Shown here piece after piece: positions 9,120-17,247 of a stretch of 64,000 nt of DNA. The stretch is from Actinomycetaceae bacterium (GTDB taxonomy: Bacteria > Actinomycetota > Actinomycetes > Actinomycetales > Actinomycetaceae). The notes below the pieces were generated by a model, which saw only the letters and a list, made by a program, of their open reading frames with translations, was not told the origin of the DNA and searched no databases. How positions within the stretch are numbered: position 1 is the first letter of the stretch; every line of letters starts with the position of its first letter. The stretch lies in NCBI GenBank assembly GCA_028724265.1, contig JAQYDG010000004.1:124001-188000 (forward strand). Reading direction: 5' to 3'. A program made the position numbers and the translations under genes.

Positions 9120-10196
9120 CTACGATGTTGCTGGGGCATCGGGAAGCGACACGTCGTACACCGTGGCGTCAACGCTCATCAATACACCGAGTATTCGCGC
9201 CTTCTTTTCAGAGTCTTGCGCGGTTCCCCATTTCACAGTGCGGCCGCCGGCAAGATTCAACGTGATCTGCCGCGAGGCACTCACGTGCACTGACGACACA
9301 TCCATCTTCGCATCCGCCATGAGCGTCATAATGTGGACAACATCACGGACGGATTGCTGACGTTGTGATTCCTGCACGCTCGACACGTTGAGAACGGGCA
9401 ACCCCTCAGTCGGCGCGCGGGGAATCGCCACGGCGTCGGCTCCTGTTCCAACACATGAGCCTGCCTCACCAACGCAGACCACCGGTGTTCGCTCCACAAC
9501 GGTGATCGTTGCCGAATGCGGAAAATCACGGTGGATATCGACACTCTGGATAGCAGGATTTTGGCTCATTAGCCGCTGCTCAATCTTCGACACCGGTAGA
9601 CGAGCAAGCGAGACTGAATCCCACCGTGACACCACTGTGCGAACTTCCTGCGGTGTGACGAGCGTGCGCGCGCCTTGTACCGTCACCGAGTCAGTGTGGA
9701 GGGCAAAAAGCGGTAAAAAGAAGATCACGAGCACGCTGAGGCCCACAACACCGAGCAGTACTGCCACAATGCCCACAATCCGGCGGCGCTTTCTTTTCGC
9801 GGCAGACCGATGCTGCCGCCTGGCATGATCTATTTCATCGGGTCGTGCGTGCTCCGGGGCACGCCGCGAGGAGAACATCGCCAACAGCTGAGCAGGCTGT
9901 GCAGCTTCCTGGGTGTGAGACTGCGCAGACGAAGGCGGTACCTCTCCGACCCTCGTGGTCTTCGCGTTGCCCGGTGTGCTACTCTTCTTGCCGTTCTTGG
10001 CGTTGTTCTTGGGGTCGTTCCGCGTTTGGGCACCCACACTCACACCAGAGCCGTTGCTCTGTGAGGAAGCCACCCGCCTTGTGGGCGCATACGGGGTTTG
10101 CTGCGCACGGGGTAACGGTGCGGCTTCACGGCGTCCGACCGGGCGAGCCTCATGAGTGTTGATCGGCCGTGCGTGTGGCGCGGGCGGCTTACGCAT
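9120..10196 (-). CDS. ftsQ: Cell division protein FtsQ/DivIB
   Basis: Bitopic divisome protein of 358 residues. A long, basic, low-complexity cytoplasmic N-terminus (1-139) precedes one transmembrane helix (about 140-165, VGIVAVLLGVVGLSVLVIFF). The extracytoplasmic POTRA domain begins FALHTDSVTVQGARTLVTPQEV, and the FtsQ domain continues with NPAIQSVDIHRDFPHSATITVVERTPV. Its ATG overlaps the murC stop (TGATG), which suggests coupled translation. The cytoplasmic tail of about 140 residues is much longer than in E. coli; long disordered FtsQ tails are common in Actinobacteria. FtsQ bridges early and late divisome proteins, especially FtsL/FtsB. Confidence 0.93.
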   Translation of the reverse strand: MRKPPAPHARPINTHEARPVGRREAAPLPRAQQTPYAPTRRVASSQSNGSGVSVGAQTRNDPKNNAKNGKKSSTPGNAKTTRVGEVPPSSAQSHTQEAAQPAQLLAMFSSRRAPEHARPDEIDHARRQHRSAAKRKRRRIVGIVAVLLGVVGLSVLVIFFLPLFALHTDSVTVQGARTLVTPQEVRTVVSRWDSVSLARLPVSKIEQRLMSQNPAIQSVDIHRDFPHSATITVVERTPVVCVGEAGSCVGTGADAVAIPRAPTEGLPVLNVSSVQESQRQQSVRDVVHIMTLMADAKMDVSSVHVSASRQITLNLAGGRTVKWGTAQDSEKKARILGVLMSVDATVYDVSLPDAPATS

Positions 10197-11650
10197 CAGC
10201 GTGAACTCCCCTCAGATCCAGTGTCAGAACCTCCCGAGATACCCCTCTCCTGCAGCCGCTGAAGAATAATCGGATCAACGTGATTAATCGATCCGGCCCC
10301 CATTGTGATAAGGACGTCCCCTTCACGTGCCATATCAGCCAACACGCGCGCCGCGTCGTTCATATCTGGGATGAACTGTGCGCGCCCATGCATTTTGGCC
10401 GTGATAGAGTCCCCTTCCTCACCCTGTTCAGGCACTTCACGTGCAGCGAATACGCTCGTCACAATCACAGAATCTGCCTTGAGCAGTTCCTGCGCAAATG
10501 CACGTGCAAAGTGCTGGGTTCTGGAATACATATGCGGTTGAAAAAGTACGCGCACATGCCCAGACGTCTTCTCCGCTTCTCCACGAGCAACGACGAGTGT
10601 GGCTCGCACCTCCGTCGGGTGGTGAGCATAATCGTCATAGAGCCTGACGCCACCGATTGTGCCCTTGAGATCGAAACGACGCCCCGCGCCGTCAAACTTC
10701 TCCAAGCCTGCAATAAAGGAATCCGGTGCAACGGAAAGATCTAACGCAGCGCTCAACGCACCAGCAGCATTGAGCATATTGTGAGCTCCTGGTACGGCGA
10801 GGTTGATGCGGTAATCCACAGATCGGAGTGTATACACGCCTGAAGCCATAATCTGCATATGATCCAGGGAGTCCACACCTGGCTTAAATCCGTATGTTTG
10901 CACACGGATTCCCTCCGAAGCAGCTTCGCGGGCGAGCTGCCGCCCCTCTGGTTGATCGGAGCACACCACAAGAAGTCCGCCAGGCTCGAGGCGCTGAGCA
11001 AACTGCACAAAGGCTGTGGCGTACGCCAACGCGGAACCGTAATGATCCAAGTGATCCGGTTCGACATTCGTCACCACTTCAACACGCGGTGTGTAGTTCA
11101 GAAAGGATTCATCCGATTCGTCGGCCTCAGCAACGAAGAATGAGCCTGAGCCGAGACGTCCCCCACTTCCCAATTCCTTGAGAGAGCCGCCTATTGCCCA
11201 CGAGGGATCGTATCCTGCGCGGTACAAAGCGCTGGCAATCATCGATGACGTGGTCGTTTTCCCATGTGAGCCGGCTACCGCAATAAACTCCAGGCCGGAT
11301 GCTGCTAAGGCCAGAGCCTCAGACCGGTGCATCATCGGCAAGCCCACACGGCGCGCCTGAACAAGTTCGGGATTCGAATCCTTGATCGCGGAGGAATAGA
11401 CAACAATGGCATCCGGCGGGACATTCGCTGCTTTCTGCCCGATGAAAACGGTTACACCGCGTCCTGAAAGATCACGGGTTGTGTCTGACTCTTCACGATC
11501 CGAACCCGAGACTGTGGCACCCAGGGCAAGGAGGAGTTGAGCGAGAACGGACATTCCCGCTCCCCCAATGCCGATGAGATAAAAATGCGTTCCACTCACG
11601 GCACCCGCATGAGATTCACTCTGTGGACTCGACATCACACCCTCACTCAT
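10196..11650 (-). CDS. murC: UDP-N-acetylmuramate--L-alanine ligase
   Basis: Mur ligase of 484 residues that adds L-Ala to UDP-MurNAc in the cytosol. The N-terminal Rossmann domain shows YLIGIGGAGMSVLAQ (about 24-38). The ATP loop is GSHGKTTTSSM (127-137), and YDDYAHHPTEVRATL marks the C-terminal domain. The start at ATG 11650 overlaps the murG end by 8 nt. A second ATG five codons later (MSSPQSE) is possible, because GAGGGTG lies just before it. The length is usual for the family. It is followed by ftsQ with a one-base overlap. Confidence 0.97.
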   Translation of the reverse strand: MSEGVMSSPQSESHAGAVSGTHFYLIGIGGAGMSVLAQLLLALGATVSGSDREESDTTRDLSGRGVTVFIGQKAANVPPDAIVVYSSAIKDSNPELVQARRVGLPMMHRSEALALAASGLEFIAVAGSHGKTTTSSMIASALYRAGYDPSWAIGGSLKELGSGGRLGSGSFFVAEADESDESFLNYTPRVEVVTNVEPDHLDHYGSALAYATAFVQFAQRLEPGGLLVVCSDQPEGRQLAREAASEGIRVQTYGFKPGVDSLDHMQIMASGVYTLRSVDYRINLAVPGAHNMLNAAGALSAALDLSVAPDSFIAGLEKFDGAGRRFDLKGTIGGVRLYDDYAHHPTEVRATLVVARGEAEKTSGHVRVLFQPHMYSRTQHFARAFAQELLKADSVIVTSVFAAREVPEQGEEGDSITAKMHGRAQFIPDMNDAARVLADMAREGDVLITMGAGSINHVDPIILQRLQERGISGGSDTGSEGSSR

Positions 11651-12761
11651 TCCCTATACGCGTCATGATTGCCTCGGCAAGTGCGGCAGCACTGTGGTGC
11701 GGGACGAGCCTGCTCGCGGCTCGACTCATTTCGCCTCGAGTCTGCGACGATTCAAGCAGAGGAAGCACCGTCGTCCGCACCGTCTGCGCCGAAAAGTCAC
11801 TGTTGTGTATCAACACTGCCGCGCCGGCAGCAACGGAATCGGCCGCATTCAACGCTTGTTCTCCATTGCCAATGGCCAATGGAACAAAAACAGCCGGAAG
11901 GGACAGCGCACTCACCTCGGCAACAGTTCCAGCACCTGAACGCGCAACCACCAAATCTGCCGCTGCAAACGCATGCTCCATATCACTGACATAATCACGA
12001 ACCACATAGTGAGAGGCACCCGCTGCGCGCGCCGCCTGACGAACAGGATCATCTTTGCCTTTGCCGCTAATATGAAGAACCTGGATATCCCGCATATCCG
12101 GCATAGCAGCAATCATTGCCTCGTTAATTCGCTGAGCGCCTAATGACCCACCCGTCACAAGCAGGGTCGGCAGAGCCGGGTCAAGACCAAAAAGCTGCGC
12201 AGCTTCACTGCGAGCCGCTTGTGCGTCGTGACGTCTACGTTCAGCGAGCTCGGCAATCGCAGGCCTCAACGGTAATCCTGTGACAATGGTTCGTCCGTGG
12301 TGCGCACGCAGCCGCGTTGAGGAAAACGTGAGTGCAACGACGTCAGCCCATCGTGCTCCCACTTTATTCGCTAATCCAGGGCGCGCATTGGCTTCATGCA
12401 CAATAATCGGGATAGACGCCCGATGAGCCCCAATATACAGTGGCGTCGAAGCAAACCCGCCGAAACCGACAACCGCGCTGGCATGCAGCTCATCAATCAG
12501 CATTCGAGCTTGCGCAACCGCCTTCCGAAATCGCCGTGGAAATGCGACAGCATACGCATTGAGCCGACGCGGAAAGGGAACACGGTCGATCGTCCGCAGC
12601 TCGAACCCGGCAGCCGGGACGAGCTGAGCTTCGAGCCCGTCCTCAGTGCCGACGGCATACACCCGAACCCCTCGACCAGCAAGCTCCTTGGCTGTAGCAA
12701 TCAAAGGATTGACATGCCCAGCGGTACCACCGCCAGCCAGAAGAACTGTAGAATCCTGCAC
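11643..12761 (-). CDS. murG: Undecaprenyl-PP-MurNAc-pentapeptide GlcNAc transferase
   Basis: Membrane-associated glycosyltransferase of 372 residues that converts lipid I to lipid II. It starts GTG with AAGGAGGGCGGAGA directly upstream, one of the strongest ribosome sites in the cluster. The N-terminal donor loop LLAGGGTAGHVNP (about 7-19) and the glycine-rich TGGSLGAQRINEA (about 180) are intact. The GT-B signature SGAGTVAEVSALSLPAVFVPL lies near residue 280. It is separated from ftsW by about 150 bp, the widest gap between ftsW and ftsQ, and that space contains nothing I recognise. Confidence 0.97.
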   Translation of the reverse strand: MQDSTVLLAGGGTAGHVNPLIATAKELAGRGVRVYAVGTEDGLEAQLVPAAGFELRTIDRVPFPRRLNAYAVAFPRRFRKAVAQARMLIDELHASAVVGFGGFASTPLYIGAHRASIPIIVHEANARPGLANKVGARWADVVALTFSSTRLRAHHGRTIVTGLPLRPAIAELAERRRHDAQAARSEAAQLFGLDPALPTLLVTGGSLGAQRINEAMIAAMPDMRDIQVLHISGKGKDDPVRQAARAAGASHYVVRDYVSDMEHAFAAADLVVARSGAGTVAEVSALSLPAVFVPLAIGNGEQALNAADSVAAGAAVLIHNSDFSAQTVRTTVLPLLESSQTRGEMSRAASRLVPHHSAAALAEAIMTRIGNE

Positions 12762-12914
12762 TCTCCGCCCTCCTTATTCTGTGCTCTCGCATTGTGCACG
12801 CGTGCGTACGGCCATCTTCTTCATGCTCTCCGGTTCACACGTGTTCACACTCGACGTGCGCAGATGACCACCATAGCCACCGCGCTGCAAATATCACACC
12901 GACGTGGTGGCCGC

Positions 12915-14375
12915 CTAGGTATGCCGAAACACCGAGCGTGCCCTGCGTGCAAGCCGAGGTCGAATATGCAGACTCTCTTTAATACCCTGCATACTCGCCA
13001 CCGAAGATCCCACCACACCGACCGACAACAGTGCTGCCAGAATAGCTGATCCCCCTTGAGAAATAAATGGAAGAGGGACGCCGAAAACGGGCAGCAACCC
13101 CGTCACCACCATCATATTGAGCATGGCCTGCCCAACGAGCCACCCCGCAGTGCCACCGGCAAGAAGCCGCGCAAACGGAAGCGGGTGAATGATCGCAATA
13201 CGCAGCAAACCGTAACCGAGCATCACAAACAACACGATCACGGCAAGGCATCCAACGAAGCCGAGCTCCTCACCAATCACGGCAAAAATGAAATCGTTTT
13301 GTGCCTCAGTAAGATTGCCTGGCCACTTTTCAACTCCCGTCCCTAAGCCGGTTCCAGAAAGCCCTCCACTTCCAAATGCCCACAAGGCAAAATCTCGCTG
13401 AGTTGGCGTACGTGTTGCGGAGGTGGAAAACAGTGAATTGAAAAAGCTAAGGATACGAGAAATTCTGGAAGGATTGATGACGATCCCGGCCGTGGCTGCA
13501 AGCAAGGCACCCAGTGCCGCCACACCGAAATAGACAAGCCGATAACCAGCGAACCAGAAAATACAACAAAAGATCAGGAATATCACCAGGGCACTGCCCA
13601 TATCCCGCGAAAGCGCAGCCACAAACAACAACGCTCCAGCCATCAGAAGAGCCCGGAAGGTTTCATGGACAAGCTCATTCGCCTCGTCAGGATGCAGATA
13701 GCGCGTAAACCCGTCCCTCGTAAAATGGCGCGCAATAAAACCTGAGAAACGCGAACTGCGAGACGTCGAAGACGCCACAGAATTTCCTCCGCTGCTACCG
13801 GAACGACCCGATACGCCAGCACGCCTGCTGCGCTGCCCTGAGCTGTGCATAGCGTGCAGTGGATCTTCGTGGCGCGCTTGACGCGTTGCTTGAAGGGTGA
13901 GCAGGCGATGACACGTCGAGAGCGTCCCTGCCAGGGCGATAATACCGACAAGTTTCACAAACTCACCGGGCTGAACACTCACCGGCCCCAAAGCAACCCA
14001 GGCTCTGTTTCCAGCAATTGTTCGACCGAGTGGAGTAAGCACGAGGAGCTGAAACACAATAGCAACCGCAAAAAGGAACGGCGTCAGCGACCGTATGATC
14101 CTCAATGGAACCAGCGTTGTCGCCCAACAGAGACCGATACCAGCCACGGCATAGAGGAGGTGCGTGCTCGCCGTTCCAAAAAGAGACGATGAGCGCCCCG
14201 ACACTTCACGCGAAATAGAGGCGGGAGCAGTTGCGGAGAACACCATCGTCACGCCGATAGCGACAAGAATCAGCACGCAAACAGCAACGAGAATCAGAGC
14301 ATTGCGCAGCTCATTGATCGTCTGAGAATCGATGCTACGATCCACTCTGGGTACGGAACGCTCAGCCACGGGCAT
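12915..14375 (-). CDS. ftsW: Septal peptidoglycan polymerase FtsW (SEDS family)
   Basis: Polytopic SEDS glycosyltransferase of 486 residues that polymerises lipid II with FtsI. About ten membrane segments are visible, with family motifs GNRAWVALGPVSVQPGEFVKL, ALLLFVAALSRDMGSALV-type sequence and FISQGGSAILAALLSVG near the C-terminus. A Ser/Arg/Gly-rich stretch (plus-strand coordinates about 13740-13850) is inserted in a cytoplasmic loop and is absent from typical FtsW. ATG 14375 overlaps the murD end by 14 nt; upstream in-frame starts exist, but they lie deeper inside murD. The C-terminal tail is short and basic (RPRLARRARSVFRHT). Confidence 0.95.
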   Translation of the reverse strand: MPVAERSVPRVDRSIDSQTINELRNALILVAVCVLILVAIGVTMVFSATAPASISREVSGRSSSLFGTASTHLLYAVAGIGLCWATTLVPLRIIRSLTPFLFAVAIVFQLLVLTPLGRTIAGNRAWVALGPVSVQPGEFVKLVGIIALAGTLSTCHRLLTLQATRQARHEDPLHAMHSSGQRSRRAGVSGRSGSSGGNSVASSTSRSSRFSGFIARHFTRDGFTRYLHPDEANELVHETFRALLMAGALLFVAALSRDMGSALVIFLIFCCIFWFAGYRLVYFGVAALGALLAATAGIVINPSRISRILSFFNSLFSTSATRTPTQRDFALWAFGSGGLSGTGLGTGVEKWPGNLTEAQNDFIFAVIGEELGFVGCLAVIVLFVMLGYGLLRIAIIHPLPFARLLAGGTAGWLVGQAMLNMMVVTGLLPVFGVPLPFISQGGSAILAALLSVGVVGSSVASMQGIKESLHIRPRLARRARSVFRHT

Positions 14376-16161
14376 CCCCCGGCGAGTCCGGCGTCTGATA
14401 ATCCTCAATCCACGCCCGAGCACAGGCAATAAACTCATCGCCACGCTGTTCATAATTGACGAATTGATCATGTGAGGCAGCTGCCGGGGACAGCAATATC
14501 GTCATCAGGATCGGATCATGCAGACCCACGTTAGTCGATTGCCGATCGCCCCCGTCACCATATAAACCACGATGCCGCTCCCCTTGCCCAGCCGCAGCTT
14601 GGCCACTCATCGAAGATGCACCGCTCTCATTCAACGAAACGGAGACACCACCAGCGATCGAAACTGCGGCAGCAACCGCAGACCGCATCGGTTCTGGATC
14701 CTCCGGATCGATCCACTGAACCGGTACCTTAACCTGGTCGAGCGCAGTGCGCCACTGACTTTGATCCCGCCCCAGCACGACGACACCAGCAAGCTTTGGC
14801 TCGGCATACGCCACAAGGTCGTCGAAATGAGCACCCTTCGATTCCCCGCCGACGATCCACACCACACTGTGATCGTCCTGACTAGCAAGCGCAGACCGTG
14901 CCGCATGTGCGTTGGTCGCTTTCGAATCGTCAACGAAGCGGATATTCACATCGGTGCCAGGCGCGAGCGCACTGCCAACAGTATGGATCCTGTGCTCTGC
15001 CAGGCGAAATGCCCGCAGTCCTTGCTGGATCTGTTCAGGCGTCACTCCGATGGATCGCACCAACGTGGCAGCGGCGATTGCATCAAAAATGAGGTGCGGC
15101 GCTATTCCCTCGGACGTGCCTAAGTGGGCAACATCGGCGAGGGTAAAGAGCGGATCTCCGCTTTCCTCCCAGCGCCGAGGGTTAAAAGCCCGATCAATGA
15201 CGAGCGCTTCCTGCCAGGGGGAACCATCGGGAGAAAACACACCCACATCGCCCACATCTGGGAAACCTAGACCAATACCAACCGCGCGCGCACCCTCACG
15301 CACATCGGCATCGTCCACCATCTGTTGAATCGTGCTGGAATCGACAGGGTACAGACACGCCCGCCGAACATTGTGGTATATACGAGCCTTCGCAGCCGCG
15401 TAGGCATCGGCGGAACCATGCCAATCCAGATGGTCATCCGCAATGTTGAGCACAACTGCTGCTTCTGGTTCCACCGAATACGTCGTCGCAAGCTGCGCAG
15501 AACTGAGCTCACACAGGAGAACTTTCTGGGCATGGGAATCCTGACGAACGGACTGGGTGACGATCGGATTGCCGATGTTCCCCACAGCGCGCGTTGCCAG
15601 GCCAGCCGCCTGGAGCATCGACAGTGCCATCATCACCGTGGTTGTTTTGCCGTTCGTCCCCGTCACGCACAACCATGGAGCTGACGCACCAGATTCATCG
15701 ACCGCACGCAGGCGCCACGCAAGTTCGACTTCAGATAGTAAAGGGATCGATGCCTCACGTGCTAGACGAAAAAGAGGTGAGACCTCCGCAATGGCCGGTG
15801 CGGGAATGATCATATCCGGCTGTGAATCCATCACTGCCCGTGCTAATGCTTCGGGGTCTGATTCAACCTGGGCAGTCACAAATGGCCACGATGCAAGCGC
15901 ATCGGTCACAGCTGCCTCACGTGCGTCAAAAGCATACAGTTGGGCATGCGTCAGTCTGCTCAGTGCATCGAGGCACGCCATTCCAGATTTGCCTAATCCC
16001 ACCACGGCGACGCGTTTGTTATCAAATGACCGTGCTCCGGGGTTCGCCTGTTCCGGCTCCGAGGCCGTGGGCGCCGTCGCGCCTCCCATTGCGCCATCCT
16101 GCGCTGGTGTGCTGTTCTGCGTCACTGTGTTGTTCTGCATCACTGTGTTGCTTTGGGTCAT
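14362..16161 (-). CDS. murD: UDP-MurNAc-L-alanine--D-glutamate ligase, enlarged
   Basis: Mur ligase of 599 residues, well above the usual 440-500. ATG 16161 overlaps the mraY stop as ATGA. The first 45 residues are a polar extension with near-repeats NTVMQN/NTVTQN. The Rossmann entry is RVAVVGLGKSGMACLDAL (about 50-67) and the ATP loop is GTNGKTTTVMM (168-178). A Ser/Gly-rich insertion (about 509-553) separates the C-terminal domain from the conserved TILLSPAAASHDQFVNYEQR (from 554). Catalytic motifs are otherwise intact, so the enzyme should be active in adding D-Glu. Both additions look low-complexity and are probably surface loops. Confidence 0.95.
   Translation of the reverse strand: MTQSNTVMQNNTVTQNSTPAQDGAMGGATAPTASEPEQANPGARSFDNKRVAVVGLGKSGMACLDALSRLTHAQLYAFDAREAAVTDALASWPFVTAQVESDPEALARAVMDSQPDMIIPAPAIAEVSPLFRLAREASIPLLSEVELAWRLRAVDESGASAPWLCVTGTNGKTTTVMMALSMLQAAGLATRAVGNIGNPIVTQSVRQDSHAQKVLLCELSSAQLATTYSVEPEAAVVLNIADDHLDWHGSADAYAAAKARIYHNVRRACLYPVDSSTIQQMVDDADVREGARAVGIGLGFPDVGDVGVFSPDGSPWQEALVIDRAFNPRRWEESGDPLFTLADVAHLGTSEGIAPHLIFDAIAAATLVRSIGVTPEQIQQGLRAFRLAEHRIHTVGSALAPGTDVNIRFVDDSKATNAHAARSALASQDDHSVVWIVGGESKGAHFDDLVAYAEPKLAGVVVLGRDQSQWRTALDQVKVPVQWIDPEDPEPMRSAVAAAVSIAGGVSVSLNESGASSMSGQAAAGQGERHRGLYGDGGDRQSTNVGLHDPILMTILLSPAAASHDQFVNYEQRGDEFIACARAWIEDYQTPDSPGDARG
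16113..16160. repeat. 18-bp tandem repeat in the 5' end of murD
   Basis: Two units, 16113-16130 and 16131-16148, read GTTCTGCGTCACTGTGTT and GTTCTGCATCACTGTGTT with one mismatch. A third, degraded unit runs to the start codon. The repeat lies inside the coding sequence directly after the start and encodes NTVTQN/NTVMQN. A change in copy number would keep the reading frame. Confidence 0.75.
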
Positions 16162-17243
16162 TGGGCCGCCACCCACTCAGCATAGAAGAGGCCGACGCCT
16201 GCGAGCATCAGCAAGCCTTCGATAATCCAAAAACGTACAACAACAGTCACTTCTTTCCAGCCTGCGAGCTCAAAATGATGATGCAGAGGAGCCATACGGA
16301 ACACGCGTTTCCCTGTGGCTTTGAAGCTCGTGATCTGAATGACGTCGGAGAGGACTTCAATAATGAACAGTCCCCCGATCAGAATCGCCAAGAACTCGGT
16401 GCGGGAGAGGATCGAGAGGCCTGCAAACGCCCCGCCCAGAGCCAGAGAGCCGGTATCGCCCATGAAGATCTGCGCAGGCGAGGTATTCCACCACAGGAAA
16501 CCAAAACACGCCCCAACAATCGCAGCTGCTATCATCGCCAAATCTTGCGGATCTCGCACGTTATAGCACGCGGGCTCGGCCTGCAAAATGCCGTTACACA
16601 CGTGATTGCGCTGCCACATGGTGATCAAGGCATAGGCGCCAAAAGCGAGCATGGACGCGCCAGTAGCAAGGCCATCCAAGCCATCGGTCAGGTTCACTGC
16701 ATTGGACCAGCTCGTCACAAGAAAATTCGCCCACACAACGAAAAGCACAATACCAATACCTGCACCAGCAAAGCTCAAACTCAACGGAGTATCGCGCACG
16801 ATCGAAATCCGCGTGGATGCAGGGGCGAGGTTCTGCGAAGACCTGAACATCAAGGCGAGTACCGCAAACGCGATACCGACTGCACCCTGACCGACGATTT
16901 TGGCCCACGGTGTGAGTCCGAGTGACTGTTTGTGGCGGATTTTAGCGAAATCATCCAGGAATCCAATAAAAGCCAAACCCGTCATCAAAAAGAGAAGCAG
17001 GATACCTGACGCGTGAGGTGGATAATGGAAAATCACGGCTGCGACGATGTAGCCCACCACGGTTGCGATCACAATAACCAAGCCGCCCATCGTTGGGGTT
17101 CCACGCTTCGTCAGATGCGTAGTTGGCCCATCCTGACGAATGAACTGACCCCAATGGTGAGTTGTCAGCAACCGTATCAACTGTGGTGTGAGCACAAGGG
17201 CAAGCAGTAAGGCGATCACACCAGCACCTAGAATCGCAAGCAT
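16158..17243 (-). CDS. mraY: Phospho-MurNAc-pentapeptide translocase
   Basis: Integral membrane enzyme of 361 residues that makes lipid I from UDP-MurNAc-pentapeptide and undecaprenyl phosphate. Ten hydrophobic segments are visible. Signatures include RGTPTMGG, the metal-binding pair GFLDDFAKIRHKQSLGLT, NAVNLTDGLDGLATG, and the C-terminal APLHHHFELAGWKE with the conserved HHH. ATG 17243 has AAGGGGAG about 8 nt upstream and lies 4 nt beyond the murF stop, so the two genes are coupled. Confidence 0.97.
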   Translation of the reverse strand: MLAILGAGVIALLLALVLTPQLIRLLTTHHWGQFIRQDGPTTHLTKRGTPTMGGLVIVIATVVGYIVAAVIFHYPPHASGILLLFLMTGLAFIGFLDDFAKIRHKQSLGLTPWAKIVGQGAVGIAFAVLALMFRSSQNLAPASTRISIVRDTPLSLSFAGAGIGIVLFVVWANFLVTSWSNAVNLTDGLDGLATGASMLAFGAYALITMWQRNHVCNGILQAEPACYNVRDPQDLAMIAAAIVGACFGFLWWNTSPAQIFMGDTGSLALGGAFAGLSILSRTEFLAILIGGLFIIEVLSDVIQITSFKATGKRVFRMAPLHHHFELAGWKEVTVVVRFWIIEGLLMLAGVGLFYAEWVAAQ

Positions 17244-17247
17244 CCGA

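Noticed and set aside
15822..16925. 367-codon plus-strand frame opposite murD and mraY
   Set aside because: Antisense shadow; composition and lack of motifs show it is not a gene.
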